Assembly (NCBI GenBank): GCA_002420115.1
Contig: DIHK01000025.1
Coordinates: forward strand, 1 to 60,255
Source: Nitrospira sp. UBA5698
Lineage (GTDB): Bacteria; Nitrospirota; Nitrospiria; Nitrospirales; Nitrospiraceae
Reading direction: 5' to 3'
DNA: 60,255 nucleotides
This document shows positions 25,511 through 35,321 of the stretch, piece by piece (positions within the stretch are counted from its first letter, which is position 1; the number at the start of each line of letters is the position of its first letter). The notes below the pieces were generated by a model that saw only the letters and a list, made by a program, of their open reading frames with translations, was not told where the DNA came from and ran no database searches. Made by a program: the position numbers and the translations under genes.

Positions 25511-26366
25511 GGCCGCACCCTGTGGATGTATTGAAGGCCAGCAGATTTTCGTGCAAGTGGTGCCGAGACGTCATCCCAATCAGTACGACGCCAATCTCCG
25601 GACGTTGGAGGAGAGGGTTCAATGCGTCGTCCACCGAACCGTTGATCAATGCACCCTGTGCCAATACTTCCCGTGCGATCACCCCAACACCCCTTGCGTG
25701 TGCACGTTCAAGCAATGGGATTGCCGCCTCAATGTTGTTCCTGTCGACGGGAATCTGCAGACAGGCGATCTCCGGCTGGGTAATCCATCTATGAGCATCT
25801 TCGACCGTTCGACATGACACACCATAGTACCGGAGCTTGCCCTGCTTCCTAAGACGAGTAAGAACATTCAGCACATCTTCCCGTTGCGGCAAATCGACCG
25901 GTGGATTATGAAGGAGAAAGAGGTCAATCCAGTCCACATTGAGACGACGTAAGCTACCGTCAATGCGACGAGAGAGATACTCCGGGTCGAAGCACTGTCG
26001 TTCCTGATGCCCACGTGCCTGCCTCGTAGCAGCCCGTGCAGTTGACCAGTGCCGCATGACTGGATTGACAACCGGCTTCACAAACCGGATTAGACCTTCT
26101 ACAGGACCAACGGTGAGACCCGCTTTGGTACAAATGATGACACCTCCGCGCTGATGGGAGAACAGCTTCCCCAACATCCGTTCACTGTCTCCCTGGCCAT
26201 AGACATCGGCCGTATCAAAGAAGGTGACGCCGGAGGCCCTCGCTTCCAGGAGCGTGGATTCGACCTCAACAGAACTATGACGTGTCGCCAGGGATGCGAT
26301 CGTCGAACAGCCAAACCCTAATACCGATGGCTCTAGATCCGTTTTACCGAGCCTGCGGTAGAACAC
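25500..26366 (-). CDS. Aldo/keto reductase
   Basis: A 288-residue TIM-barrel oxidoreductase. The catalytic tetrad is visible: Asp in TFFDTADVYGQGDSE, Tyr in VYG, Lys in IICTKAGL and His in LFLLHNPP. It normally uses NADPH to reduce a carbonyl. Its ends overlap both neighbours, by 23 bases with the glycosyltransferase gene upstream and by 11 bases with the GMC oxidoreductase gene downstream, so the three are translated together. The substrate is probably a keto-sugar intermediate, which is inference. Confidence 0.9.
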   Translation of the reverse strand: MFYRRLGKTDLEPSVLGFGCSTIASLATRHSSVEVESTLLEARASGVTFFDTADVYGQGDSERMLGKLFSHQRGGVIICTKAGLTVGPVEGLIRFVKPVVNPVMRHWSTARAATRQARGHQERQCFDPEYLSRRIDGSLRRLNVDWIDLFLLHNPPVDLPQREDVLNVLTRLRKQGKLRYYGVSCRTVEDAHRWITQPEIACLQIPVDRNNIEAAIPLLERAHARGVGVIAREVLAQGALINGSVDDALNPLLQRPEIGVVLIGMTSRHHLHENLLAFNTSTGCGHVA

Positions 26367-27528
26367 AGTTCCCTCCAGGTTCTAACAGGCCCATATACCG
26401 TTCGTCCGTCATCCTCGCGATCGTATCCCAAGAGATTTTCCCTGCTGCCTGGTGGACGTTTTCGACCATACGGGTATATAACGCGTCATCTCTCAAGAGC
26501 CGAATGATTGCCTGCGCCAGTGCTGTGGGATCTTTTGGTGGTACGAGTAAGCCGGTTCGTTCATCATCCACCACTTCATCAAATCCTCCCACTCGTGTAG
26601 CGACCACCGGTTTACCAAAACCGAATGCGGAAGCGAGCACGCCACTGTTCCACCCGTTTTCATACGGCAGCACAAGTAGACGCGCAGTAGTGAAGTACCC
26701 CGCCATCTCCGCGAAACTCACATACTGCGGAACAAGCCGAACCCGTTCCTGCAAACCGAGCTCGGCCAACTGACGTTCTAATGGCGCGATGGCCATCAGG
26801 GGTTTTCCCACAATCAACAGCCATGCATTCGGGATTTGTCGAAGAACTTCAGGAGCGGCAGAAAGAAGCGTATGGATCCCTTTCCTGGGTTCAATCAAGC
26901 CAAAACACAAAACGACTCGTGCACCGGCAGGGATGTGCGGTAGTTCACTTGTCATCTGAGTCCTGACAAACGCCGTGAGATCCGCTATCGGGAGCACGGT
27001 GATTCGATTGCGAGGCACCCCGAAGTGTTCAATGACCAGAGGCTCGTTCTGTTTGGCGTTCAGAAAGACATGCCGCATGTGAGCGTACAGAAAACGCAAC
27101 GCGCGAATGTGATATGGGCGCCATGAGTTCGGCAGGACATCCTGCGGGGTATACACGAAACAGTCATTGCCGAGCAGCCGTAGCATCGCCCACAAGAGAA
27201 CATAGAGCGCAGGATGTTGTGCCCCTTGCAGATGGATGACTTGCGGCCGGAAGGTCAGGCAGTGCCAGAAGAACCGGCAAAGTTTCAGTGGTCTTGGGCG
27301 ATAACGATCGAACACTTCGATCGCTTGGTAGCGTCTTGGATAATCCGCAAGCTCAAACCCCACACCTGTGATCAGCGTGACTCGGTGGCCACGCTCCGCT
27401 AAGGCATTGGCGAGATTGTGGGTATACTGCACGGTTCCGGCACGAGGAGCTGGTGCAATAAACAGAATGCGGAGCGCCTGGCTCAATGGCCTCATCTCGT
27501 CGGTCACCTTATATCGCATGGCATGCAA
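26344..27528 (-). CDS. Family 4-type glycosyltransferase
   Basis: A 394-residue GT-B enzyme. It has the N-terminal Gly-rich loop after FIAPAPRAGTVQYTHNLANA, the central FGLIEPRKGIHTLLSAAPEV segment and the donor-site region YENGWNSGVLASAFGFGKPV followed by ATRVGGFDEVVDD. It is a retaining glycosyltransferase acting at the cytosolic face of the membrane. The acceptor and sugar are unknown. It overlaps the aldo/keto reductase gene. Confidence 0.88.
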   Translation of the reverse strand: MHAMRYKVTDEMRPLSQALRILFIAPAPRAGTVQYTHNLANALAERGHRVTLITGVGFELADYPRRYQAIEVFDRYRPRPLKLCRFFWHCLTFRPQVIHLQGAQHPALYVLLWAMLRLLGNDCFVYTPQDVLPNSWRPYHIRALRFLYAHMRHVFLNAKQNEPLVIEHFGVPRNRITVLPIADLTAFVRTQMTSELPHIPAGARVVLCFGLIEPRKGIHTLLSAAPEVLRQIPNAWLLIVGKPLMAIAPLERQLAELGLQERVRLVPQYVSFAEMAGYFTTARLLVLPYENGWNSGVLASAFGFGKPVVATRVGGFDEVVDDERTGLLVPPKDPTALAQAIIRLLRDDALYTRMVENVHQAAGKISWDTIARMTDERYMGLLEPGGNCVLPQAR

Positions 27529-27565
27529 CCTGACTCCACATCACTCCATGACGACACGGATATGC

Positions 27566-28906
27566 TTAAAATGTCGCGGTCATTCGTAGGCTGACCTTCT
27601 TTGCAAGCCGATCCGCTGACGTACCCAAGATATCTTCCCGCTGGTCAAACATGTCGTATCCCAGTCGTGCCATCAACCACGGCTTAGGCGCATACGAAAT
27701 CCCGACGTTCCATTTCAACGTGTGCACGGTAAAATCGTTGGAACTCGTATCGGACAATATCCAGACCAACCCCGCATCAAAAAGAACATCGTTGACCAGA
27801 CGAACCTTTGCCGAAGCACGCACAAAATCTCCGACGATCGGTTGGCCAAGGCCCCCGGAAGGTGGGAACGCATCACGCATGTAACCCAACTCATATATGG
27901 CATTTTCGAATGACTTCTTGATCGACACTTGAGCCAGCACATCAACGGTCAACGGGTTTGGCTCCACATGAACCGCGCCAATCGTCCCACTCACCACCAG
28001 TGTTTCAGATAAATCCATTTCTTGTCCCAGCAACACCGAATGTGACCGAAGATCGCGTCCCAGCTCGAAGTCAAAGAACCGAAATCGATATTTAGCTGTG
28101 ATCCTCCCCCGCCGCGATTCCCGAACCCTGACGCCGACCTCGCCTTCATGGGTCGAACTATCGATCGCTCCCAGCCGATCCACAGAAAAACGAAAATTTG
28201 CATAACTTCCCATGAAATCGACCGAAGGCGTCATTTGATGTTTGACCCCTAGAGCGATTAAGTTTATCGAGGTTCGACCAAATGTGGACAACAACCCCGG
28301 CACATTCTGTTCCGTAGGATCCTGGAAGGACTCGAAGCGATCAAACAGGGTCAGTGTCGTCCGGTTTGAAACCGTCCACAGTCCAAACACCTCTCCGTTG
28401 TGACGGGAGGCTGCCGTGTTTTCATCGGCATTGCGTGCATAGATTCTAGACTCGACCGAATAGTCGGCCGACAATTGTCCTTTCCCTCCGCTCAAAAGAT
28501 AGTTGAGCCCCGGAGAAATCTTAGTAATCCAGTCCGTGCCTCGCCGGTCGGCTGTCAGGAAGACATTGTCGGTATAGACCTCGGTTACACTCAGTCGAGG
28601 GGTAAACCCTTCGCGTCGAGGTGGAATTCCCAACAACAGCTTTTCCGATATCGGCACACGATCGTAACCTTGCCGACTCTGCCAAGAAGACAGTTCTCCA
28701 AATTCTCGAGTCACTCGTTGGAAGTCCTGAGTGTCGGGCTCTTGTCCGAAACAAACGGTAACCGAGAATAGGCACCAGACCACAAGCAGCCACATTCCGA
28801 CGCCGGGGCCAACACCTGAGCGCAAGTCTCCTGTCCCGGTCCAACTCTCCGTCTCCACTGCATGGCCCACACTTTTGAGACCTTTTGTCCTCATTTCCTG
28901 GCCCAT
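27566..28906 (-). CDS. Exported outer-membrane beta-barrel protein of the polysaccharide locus
   Basis: A protein of up to 446 residues. The hydrophobic signal core (MWLLVVWCLFSVTVCFGQ) begins at residue 38 of the longest frame, so an internal start is possible. The mature part alternates beta strands with aromatic residues at their ends (PRLSVTEVYTDNVFLTADRR, GQLSADYSVESRIYARN) and ends in Phe, as outer-membrane barrels do. The EVYTDNV/FLT phrase is typical of the barrel family seen in exosortase-linked EPS loci. It lies next to the Wza-like gene and may form or support the export pore. Confidence 0.72.
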   Translation of the reverse strand: MGQEMRTKGLKSVGHAVETESWTGTGDLRSGVGPGVGMWLLVVWCLFSVTVCFGQEPDTQDFQRVTREFGELSSWQSRQGYDRVPISEKLLLGIPPRREGFTPRLSVTEVYTDNVFLTADRRGTDWITKISPGLNYLLSGGKGQLSADYSVESRIYARNADENTAASRHNGEVFGLWTVSNRTTLTLFDRFESFQDPTEQNVPGLLSTFGRTSINLIALGVKHQMTPSVDFMGSYANFRFSVDRLGAIDSSTHEGEVGVRVRESRRGRITAKYRFRFFDFELGRDLRSHSVLLGQEMDLSETLVVSGTIGAVHVEPNPLTVDVLAQVSIKKSFENAIYELGYMRDAFPPSGGLGQPIVGDFVRASAKVRLVNDVLFDAGLVWILSDTSSNDFTVHTLKWNVGISYAPKPWLMARLGYDMFDQREDILGTSADRLAKKVSLRMTATF

Positions 28907-28969
28907 TTTGGTTCGTCATCACGGCACCCAACGAGGTTCTGTGCATGCTAAACGCTAAATCTTGTTACC

Positions 28970-29566
28970 CTATGGAACAATGATTGTATCGCCTGGGCGC
29001 AACACGATATTTTGCTCGACGGCTTCACCATTCAGATACTTGTCGTAATTAAAGGGCTGTCGAGATCCGGCCTTTCCAGCCGGAACCACAAATATTTTGC
29101 CCCTCGATGCAAAGGTCGTGAGACCGCGAGCGATAGCGAGCGCTTGTATGATCGTCACTGGTCCCTTCAATTCAAAGACGCCGGGTTGCAACACCTCACC
29201 AAGCACATAGATCCGAAAACTGTACGTAGCTTCCAGAATCACCGTGACCTGAGGATCCTGTATTTGGCGTTTGAGCAGTTTTGTCAGACGTTCCTCAACC
29301 TCCCCCACCGTCAGGCCGTTGACTTCGATCTCGCCGACCAGAGGATATGTAATCATCCCATCGGGACGGACGGTCACGCTGGTCGACAGTTCTTTGTTTT
29401 TCCAGATGGATACATTCAACACATCGCCAGCCCCCAACCGAAATAATCCACCCCCAGGATCTCGCGATACCAGTTCGGTCCTCTGAAAGTCCGCTGATCT
29501 TGCGCCGTCCGGCACAAAAGCCATGTAGATGAGCATCAAAATCAAACCACTGAAGATCCGTAACAT
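28970..29566 (-). CDS. Polysaccharide export protein, Wza/SLBB type
   Basis: A 198-residue protein with a signal peptide (ending ARSA-DF near residue 25) and no lipobox. The export domain (FRLGAGDVLNVSIWKNKELS, VRPDGMITYPLVGEIEVNGLT) is followed by one SLBB domain (RIYVLGEVLQPGVFELKGPV) and the terminal LRPGDTIIVP. It is shorter than E. coli Wza and lacks its C-terminal helix, matching the short EPS-type exporters. It is expected to form a periplasmic or outer-membrane conduit. Confidence 0.92.
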   Translation of the reverse strand: MLRIFSGLILMLIYMAFVPDGARSADFQRTELVSRDPGGGLFRLGAGDVLNVSIWKNKELSTSVTVRPDGMITYPLVGEIEVNGLTVGEVEERLTKLLKRQIQDPQVTVILEATYSFRIYVLGEVLQPGVFELKGPVTIIQALAIARGLTTFASRGKIFVVPAGKAGSRQPFNYDKYLNGEAVEQNIVLRPGDTIIVP

Positions 29567-29596
29567 GCCGGCTCCTCCATCATATTTGTACAGATG

Positions 29597-30604
29597 CTAG
29601 ACCCATAAACTCCCCAGAAGCCTTGGCATGGCTCTCAGGAGTCCCGAAGCCATGACCGTCGCCCGACAAAGCAGTAAGAATGGTGAAACCAGCTTCAGCG
29701 CAACATCTTGCTTGGGGAGCTGCCACACAAATGGCAGCACCGTACCGGCAAAGATCACGGCTGCTACCATCATCGCGTAGCTCCCTCCAGTCGTCACCGG
29801 GAGTAGCAACGCTCCGGCCAATGCCAGATAGATCGTCGCGATCTGAATTTTCAGACTCTGTGGGGTATAGGAATCCCGTACCGCCTTGCCGGGAAACCGC
29901 TTGTACACCATCATTCTCCAGTAAGCCCGACTGTGTTTCTTCCGCAGATATTGTCCAAACGTAGCCGGATGCCGATGATAGATAATCGCTCCTGGGTTGA
30001 AGACGATCTTGTGTCCAGCGGCCGCAACTCGGTACGATAATTCGGTATCCTCATTGTCTGCAACTGGGAAGCTGGTGTCGAAGCCACCGATCCCGATGAA
30101 GAGGTCCCGTCGAAAGCCGGCGGAATATGAGAAGACGACATCGATATAACGCGCAGCTGCTAATAGCCGATAGCGCGCGTCAAACTCAGCCTGAGCAAAG
30201 CGGGCAACCAGGCTACGTTGACGTGTCTTGTATGCACCTTTGACCGCAGCGACTTCGTCCGATTGGAATGGCATAATCATCTGTTCCACCCAATCACGTT
30301 CTGCCACACAATCGGCGTCGGTGAACAATAGAAAGTCTCCGGTTGCGGCAGCCGCACCTCTATTACGAGCTGCAGCGGGGCCTTGATGCGCCTGCCGCAG
30401 CACCGTGACGCGAGGTTTGTTTTCCGCCCATAGACCGACCATCTGTTCAATGAATTCAGGCGTTCCGTCGGTTGATCCATCATCGATAATAAAGACTTCC
30501 AAGGCATGTACCGGGTACGTCTGTGCAGCAAACGAGTTGAGGCATTCGGTGATTGTGCCGGTTGCGTTGTAGGCGGGAACAACGATGGATACTCGAGCAG
30601 TCAT
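29597..30604 (-). CDS. Family 2 glycosyltransferase with C-terminal membrane segments
   Basis: A 335-residue protein. The GT-A domain has RVSIVVPAYNATGTITECL, the FIIDDGSTDGTPEFI loop, DADCVAERDWVEQM (metal-binding Asp-x-Asp) and a later NEDTELSYR acid motif. Two to three hydrophobic helices lie after residue 250. The start MTARVSIVVPAYN at 30604 is preferred; a longer frame from 30670 overlaps the Wzy gene. It is an inverting membrane-associated transferase adding a sugar to the lipid-linked repeat unit. Confidence 0.88.
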   Translation of the reverse strand: MTARVSIVVPAYNATGTITECLNSFAAQTYPVHALEVFIIDDGSTDGTPEFIEQMVGLWAENKPRVTVLRQAHQGPAAARNRGAAAATGDFLLFTDADCVAERDWVEQMIMPFQSDEVAAVKGAYKTRQRSLVARFAQAEFDARYRLLAAARYIDVVFSYSAGFRRDLFIGIGGFDTSFPVADNEDTELSYRVAAAGHKIVFNPGAIIYHRHPATFGQYLRKKHSRAYWRMMVYKRFPGKAVRDSYTPQSLKIQIATIYLALAGALLLPVTTGGSYAMMVAAVIFAGTVLPFVWQLPKQDVALKLVSPFLLLCRATVMASGLLRAMPRLLGSLWV

Positions 30605-30647
30605 GTCAGTTAAACCTCGTACCGGTAGATAACCAATGTGTGATCGG

Positions 30648-32054
30648 TCATTGGTCTGTTTTGTTCCCACCCATGTAGCCGAGTGCCATTGCCATAGGAA
30701 GCGTCAGCCAGATCTCTCTCACCATCGGCGTAATCATCAGGAAGGCCATCTGTCCAAGGAGAAGGGCGCACATCAAGACGGCATACGGACGGAGCACAGG
30801 GAGTCGCAATCCCCGCCTCACACACACAAACGCCCATACCCACAGACCGAGAAATGCCATAAGCGATACCACACCGAGCTCACTACCGACCTGCAGAAAG
30901 ACGTTGTGAATAGTCGCCGGATGAAAGGGATGATTGGCCCATGAGGGCAGATACCTCATATAGTGCCAGATCGACTGGCCGAATCCGACCCCAAGCCAGG
31001 GATGCGCCCATAGAAGGTTCCAGCCACCGACAATAGATTCGATGCGGAATTGCCAACTGTCACTGGCGGAATTAACATCCGCCCTTTCAAACCACCTCAG
31101 CTTTCCAAACGCATCGACTCCTGCCCAGAAGGTATCTGAAATTGCGGAATAGCTGAGGAGTCCCATGAGGAGAAGCCCAATCCCTACATAGACTAGAGGA
31201 CGGGCGGCCTTCGAGTAAAAACTCACGGCTACCACGATCATAATGGCGAACCCAATCATGGAGCTTCTCGCGAAGGTGTAGTACCAACCATAACTCATTA
31301 AGGCAACCATCCCGGCCAGCAAGAATCGGGGCCACTGACGCTCTTCGATCAACCATAAACATGCGGTGCAAGGAATAGTCAGCAGGTAGTAACTGGCTAG
31401 CAAGATGGGATGGTCAGTCGTACCTTCCGCCCGAATCTTGCCATCAAGGATAGCGGAAAAAGCCCCATCCCCCATCTCTTGATTCGTCTGTCCTAGATCG
31501 CTTCTCCAAGCACCGGGCATCACAAACCCATAATGGACTTGCGCCGCAGTGATAACTGCCTCCACGGTTCCAGCAATGGCGATCACCCACAGTAGACGAC
31601 GGAATTGCTCTGGGGTTCGATTGAACGTAAGCGTGAGAAAAAACAAACTCCCATAGACCGCAACTGCGGCCACTTCGGCCAAGGATTGGAACGGTTTCTC
31701 CTGAATCATTGGCGATACGGCGGAGGCGATAAGAAACACGCCCGCGAGATAGCCTCCCGGACCACAGGTGAACGTAGGCCACGGCCCTCGACCGATCAGC
31801 GCATTGAAACCCACCACAGCCAGACAAAAAGGAATGATCATCTTTGTAACGGTCAATCCTCCTATAAAATCGACCTGAACAGGAATCGTGGTGACTAATG
31901 CATAGTAGGTTGCCACTGACGAGGCAGCTAGTGCCATCCCGATCATTGCCGCAACCAACAACAGAAGCGCCTTCGCGGAGAACGCAAGAACCGAAGTGCC
32001 CAGCGCCATCCCAACCAATGCCGGCATCATCCGTGTCGTGATGGGATTTGTCAT
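30648..32054 (-). CDS. Wzy-like O-antigen ligase/polymerase family protein
   Basis: A 468-residue polytopic protein with about ten to twelve hydrophobic helices. The central periplasmic loop contains the family phrase WNLLWAHPWLGVGFGQSIWHY and AHNxx-like HPATIHNVFLQVGSELGVVS, characteristic of the Wzy_C/O-antigen ligase group. In a locus with Wzx and Wzz it most likely polymerises the repeat unit in the periplasm. Its ATG overlaps the stop of the flippase gene (ATGA). Confidence 0.88.
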   Translation of the reverse strand: MTNPITTRMMPALVGMALGTSVLAFSAKALLLLVAAMIGMALAASSVATYYALVTTIPVQVDFIGGLTVTKMIIPFCLAVVGFNALIGRGPWPTFTCGPGGYLAGVFLIASAVSPMIQEKPFQSLAEVAAVAVYGSLFFLTLTFNRTPEQFRRLLWVIAIAGTVEAVITAAQVHYGFVMPGAWRSDLGQTNQEMGDGAFSAILDGKIRAEGTTDHPILLASYYLLTIPCTACLWLIEERQWPRFLLAGMVALMSYGWYYTFARSSMIGFAIMIVVAVSFYSKAARPLVYVGIGLLLMGLLSYSAISDTFWAGVDAFGKLRWFERADVNSASDSWQFRIESIVGGWNLLWAHPWLGVGFGQSIWHYMRYLPSWANHPFHPATIHNVFLQVGSELGVVSLMAFLGLWVWAFVCVRRGLRLPVLRPYAVLMCALLLGQMAFLMITPMVREIWLTLPMAMALGYMGGNKTDQ

Positions 32055-33478
32055 ACTCCTCCCGCTCCTGGCACGAGATCCCCCGAACCTTTATGCAATG
32101 TCGACGCAAGGGCATATCGCAGCACCACAACAAGAACGATGGACTGAAGCAGACGAGACCACAGTGTGGTTTCTGCGGCACCCAGCGCTCCATAAAGTGG
32201 GATAAGCCACCAGCCAGCGAGAATCCATCCCAGCAATGCAACGCCCTGAGTCAGGCTAAACAGGTAGGGACGATTCATTGTATAGAGCACTGGGTATAAC
32301 GGATGAGTCATAAGAGTTCCTATCGTTCCCAAGAAAAGAAGTTGAACTACAGGGACGGTGCCTTCATAGGATGGTCCGAACAACCACAAGACTATCGGTC
32401 TCGCAACAAACACGAAGGGCAGGAGAACGAGAGCCATCCAGAGAAACAGCGGGAGGAATCTTCTGATGTAGGAGCGCCACTGCGCGTGATCAGTGAGAAA
32501 TCCCACCTTCGGCAGCAACGTCGTGATCAAGCTGGCAGTCAGGAGGTCGACAACGAGCAGGAGACTGAGTCCGGCTGCGAATAGACCCGCCTCGGTTGCT
32601 CCAACGGTGTATGTCAGCACGGGAACAGCAAGGTTGTTTTGTAGCACGAAACACAGGCTGGCCATCGCAGGCCACTTTCCGAACCGGAGCAGCTCCTTCA
32701 ACAACTCCTTGTCCAGTCGAAAGATAAGGTGGGGCCGAAGAATCCACAGACCAAGGACTGTGCAAAGATAGTAAGAAGCCACATGAAGCCCGATGATGGG
32801 CTCGAGTGCGACGGGCCCTACCAAAGCAAGACCCGCCAGGCTCACGAGACGCAACACATTGACCAACGGTGCCATCAGCGAATACGTCGAGAACTCTTGA
32901 CGCGCTTGCCAGGCAGAGAGAGAAAAGCTTACCAGAGCGGCACCACACGACCCAATCAGTCCAAGGATGACGGGCCACGCATACCGAGAATCGTGAAACA
33001 GTTTGTTGGCACCGACGGCCAAAGCCGCACCCACCAAGATCACCGGAATTCCCAATGCCACTCGTAACAGAAGCGCATTGGATAGCACTGCAGAGGCCGT
33101 AGTAGGGTGTGAGCCACAATACATCGTGTAGTATCGCACTACGCCAGGATTGAGTCCTTCTCCCAACACGTCATTACCCAAGATCAAAATCACGATGAAC
33201 AGAGAAAACAAGCCAAAGTCTTCAGGACCGAGCCACCTGGCCACAAGCAAACTGATAACAAAACTAAGACCAGCACCAACCATCTTCCCCGAGAAGACAA
33301 GTGCGGTCTGGCGTGACAACGTTGCGATGCTCCACCTTGAGATAGGAACGTTAGGCTCAACCTCCGCACCGTACGCTTGTTGAGATGTGGCGGCACTTGC
33401 ATCTCGTTCCCGGCCCAGGGCGATGGACTGACACTGCGCCACAGGCGTATCGGAAGATTGATCTCGAACGTCAGTCAC
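32051..33478 (-). CDS. Wzx-type polysaccharide flippase
   Basis: A 475-residue polytopic protein of the MATE/MVF-like oligosaccharide flippase group. The first helix region reads SGKMVGAGLSFVISLLVARW followed by LGPEDFGLFSLF, the family signature, and some twelve hydrophobic helices follow. The GTG at 33478 is preferred because it overlaps the TAG of the preceding gene and is preceded by a GGTGGG site; an ATG at 33547 would add 23 residues inside that gene. The hydrophilic N-terminal extension of about 45 residues before the first helix is unusual. It should flip the lipid-linked repeat across the inner membrane. Confidence 0.88.
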   Translation of the reverse strand: MTDVRDQSSDTPVAQCQSIALGRERDASAATSQQAYGAEVEPNVPISRWSIATLSRQTALVFSGKMVGAGLSFVISLLVARWLGPEDFGLFSLFIVILILGNDVLGEGLNPGVVRYYTMYCGSHPTTASAVLSNALLLRVALGIPVILVGAALAVGANKLFHDSRYAWPVILGLIGSCGAALVSFSLSAWQARQEFSTYSLMAPLVNVLRLVSLAGLALVGPVALEPIIGLHVASYYLCTVLGLWILRPHLIFRLDKELLKELLRFGKWPAMASLCFVLQNNLAVPVLTYTVGATEAGLFAAGLSLLLVVDLLTASLITTLLPKVGFLTDHAQWRSYIRRFLPLFLWMALVLLPFVFVARPIVLWLFGPSYEGTVPVVQLLFLGTIGTLMTHPLYPVLYTMNRPYLFSLTQGVALLGWILAGWWLIPLYGALGAAETTLWSRLLQSIVLVVVLRYALASTLHKGSGDLVPGAGGV

Positions 33479-34437
33479 TACCCACCGCCTGCCCCGCTCA
33501 CGATGCGGACATTCCCTGCTTGATTGTAGGGTTCCTCCCAAAGCCATCGCTCGACACAGGCCCCGATGGCTTCATGAATCGCCCAAGGTCGATGCGGAAC
33601 CAGACTGTGCAGCAATGAGACATCCGCTTCCCAGGCTTTGGGATCTCCTGGTAGTTCCTTGTTGAGCGTCACGATCCGTCGTGTACTCCCCACGGACTTC
33701 AGAATGTGGGTTGCGACCTCGCACACCGATGTGGCAATTCCTGACCCGATATTGACCGCCAAGAAACCTTCAGATCGTTTCTCTGCGAGCCCAAGAAAGT
33801 ATTCCGAGATATCTTCAATATGAAGAAAGTCTCGAGATTCGAGCCCTGACCCCTGGATCGTGATGGAGAAATCATCTTCGACGGCCTGTCGAAACAATTC
33901 CCAGACTAACAAACGATGCTGTCGTGGACCCACGGTAGAAAACAGTCGAGCGGCAATAATGTTGAAGCCGAAACACCGAACGTATTCCTGTGCCAATTGC
34001 TCACAGATGACCTTGTGAAAACCGTACGGAGAAATAGGCTGCAGATCGTCCTGTTCCGAAATAGGGAGTCGGCTCGGATTGCCGTACACTGCCGCGCTGG
34101 ATGGGAATACCACAACGGGTCGGATCTCAGCTTTTCGGATCGCCTCCAAGACAGCACTCCACGTTTGCACCGCCATGGCAAAATCTTCGCCTGGATGCTG
34201 GAACGAATAGCCCACCGATGCCGATCCTGCCGCATGCACCACCATGTCCGGCCGGAATCGCTTCAGAGTCGCACTGAATTCGGCATCCTGAAGATTGCAA
34301 CTCTGAAACTCCATCCAGTCAGTAGGGTTGGCCTGCTCCGAGCGAGCGACACCAAACACGTAATGACCTCTTTGAGCAGCATACCCAGCAAAGCTGCTTC
34401 CGATAAACCCCTGACATCCGGTAACAAGTATTTTCAT
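33478..34437 (-). CDS. NAD-dependent sugar epimerase/dehydratase
   Basis: A 319-residue extended SDR enzyme. The cofactor loop is ILVTGCQGFIGSSFAGYA (residues 3-20). The active site shows VVFPSSAAVYGNPSRLPI and Tyr-x3-Lys in SPYGFHKVICEQ. It is related to UDP-glucose 4-epimerase-like enzymes, with Phe in place of the common Ser/Gly next to Tyr. It modifies a nucleotide sugar for the polymer; the specific reaction is not evident. Its stop overlaps the flippase start. Confidence 0.85.
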   Translation of the reverse strand: MKILVTGCQGFIGSSFAGYAAQRGHYVFGVARSEQANPTDWMEFQSCNLQDAEFSATLKRFRPDMVVHAAGSASVGYSFQHPGEDFAMAVQTWSAVLEAIRKAEIRPVVVFPSSAAVYGNPSRLPISEQDDLQPISPYGFHKVICEQLAQEYVRCFGFNIIAARLFSTVGPRQHRLLVWELFRQAVEDDFSITIQGSGLESRDFLHIEDISEYFLGLAEKRSEGFLAVNIGSGIATSVCEVATHILKSVGSTRRIVTLNKELPGDPKAWEADVSLLHSLVPHRPWAIHEAIGACVERWLWEEPYNQAGNVRIVSGAGGG

Positions 34438-34508
34438 CCCTTCCTCACTCCTGATCTTTACCCTTCATCAGCTCCATGCGCCTTCTACTGCTCACACTTG
34501 GAGAGCGA

Positions 34509-35297
34509 TTACCTCACGATGAAGCAACTCCCCATAGGCGTTTCATAAAACATGGAACACTCAATGCCGCTGCGGAATTCATCGACGGCTTTTTTGGCAC
34601 CTGGGAAAATGCTATATCCGTAATCGTCTACGACGATGATGCCGCCAGGGAGTAACCTGGGGAAAAAAAACTTCAGGCTGTCCATTATCGGCTGATAAAG
34701 ATCGACATCGATGTGGACGAATGCGAATCGCCGCTCCTTCACCTCCGGAAACCGATCAGGAATCCAGCCTTTGTAGATCTTCACGAATGGGAAGCCCTTG
34801 AGGGCATGGTTCAGCTCTTCCACAGTCGAAGCAAACCAGTTCTTCTCGGCCTCCCTTTCTTCCATCGTTTGTTGAGCGTAGGTAGAAATATCTTCGCTCG
34901 TCTTGTCACTTAGTCCTCCTTCAAACGAATCAAAAATATGAAAGGATCTCGCAAAGCGATGCTTGGTGAGAAGACTCGAGATAATGTAGGCTGAATGACC
35001 TTTCCAGCATCCACACTCCACAAACTCCCCATCAGGATTCTTCTGCGCAGCGTGTTCTACTAATTGTTGAAGACTATACATCCGACATTGCAGGTGAAAA
35101 TTATCCACCCATTCTGTGTTTGAGCGGGTAAGCCCTTCGCGGTGCAAGACCATGCGCTCATGATCTTGCAGGAAGTACTCCAGCGTATGTTTGTCAAAGA
35201 AGGCAACATCGGTATTGCGTCTCTTCTTATGAAATTCAGCTTGTACACCAAAGAGCGCAAACCCTCTGATCAGCGAAGTCTTGAGAAGCTGCTTCAC
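34509..35297 (-). CDS. TylF/MycF-type O-methyltransferase
   Basis: A 262-residue protein. The SAM-binding region GEFVECGCWKGHSAYIIS, the acidic FHIFDSFEGGLS and the metal-ligand pattern FVHIDVDLYQPIMDSL plus IIVVDDYGYSIFPGAKKAV match the macrocin-O-methyltransferase group. Members methylate sugar hydroxyls, often on deoxysugars, with Mg2+. Here it probably decorates a sugar of the exopolysaccharide. Confidence 0.85.
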   Translation of the reverse strand: MKQLLKTSLIRGFALFGVQAEFHKKRRNTDVAFFDKHTLEYFLQDHERMVLHREGLTRSNTEWVDNFHLQCRMYSLQQLVEHAAQKNPDGEFVECGCWKGHSAYIISSLLTKHRFARSFHIFDSFEGGLSDKTSEDISTYAQQTMEEREAEKNWFASTVEELNHALKGFPFVKIYKGWIPDRFPEVKERRFAFVHIDVDLYQPIMDSLKFFFPRLLPGGIIVVDDYGYSIFPGAKKAVDEFRSGIECSMFYETPMGSCFIVR

Positions 35298-35321
35298 GCG
35301 TACCTCCTACACTCTAAACAA

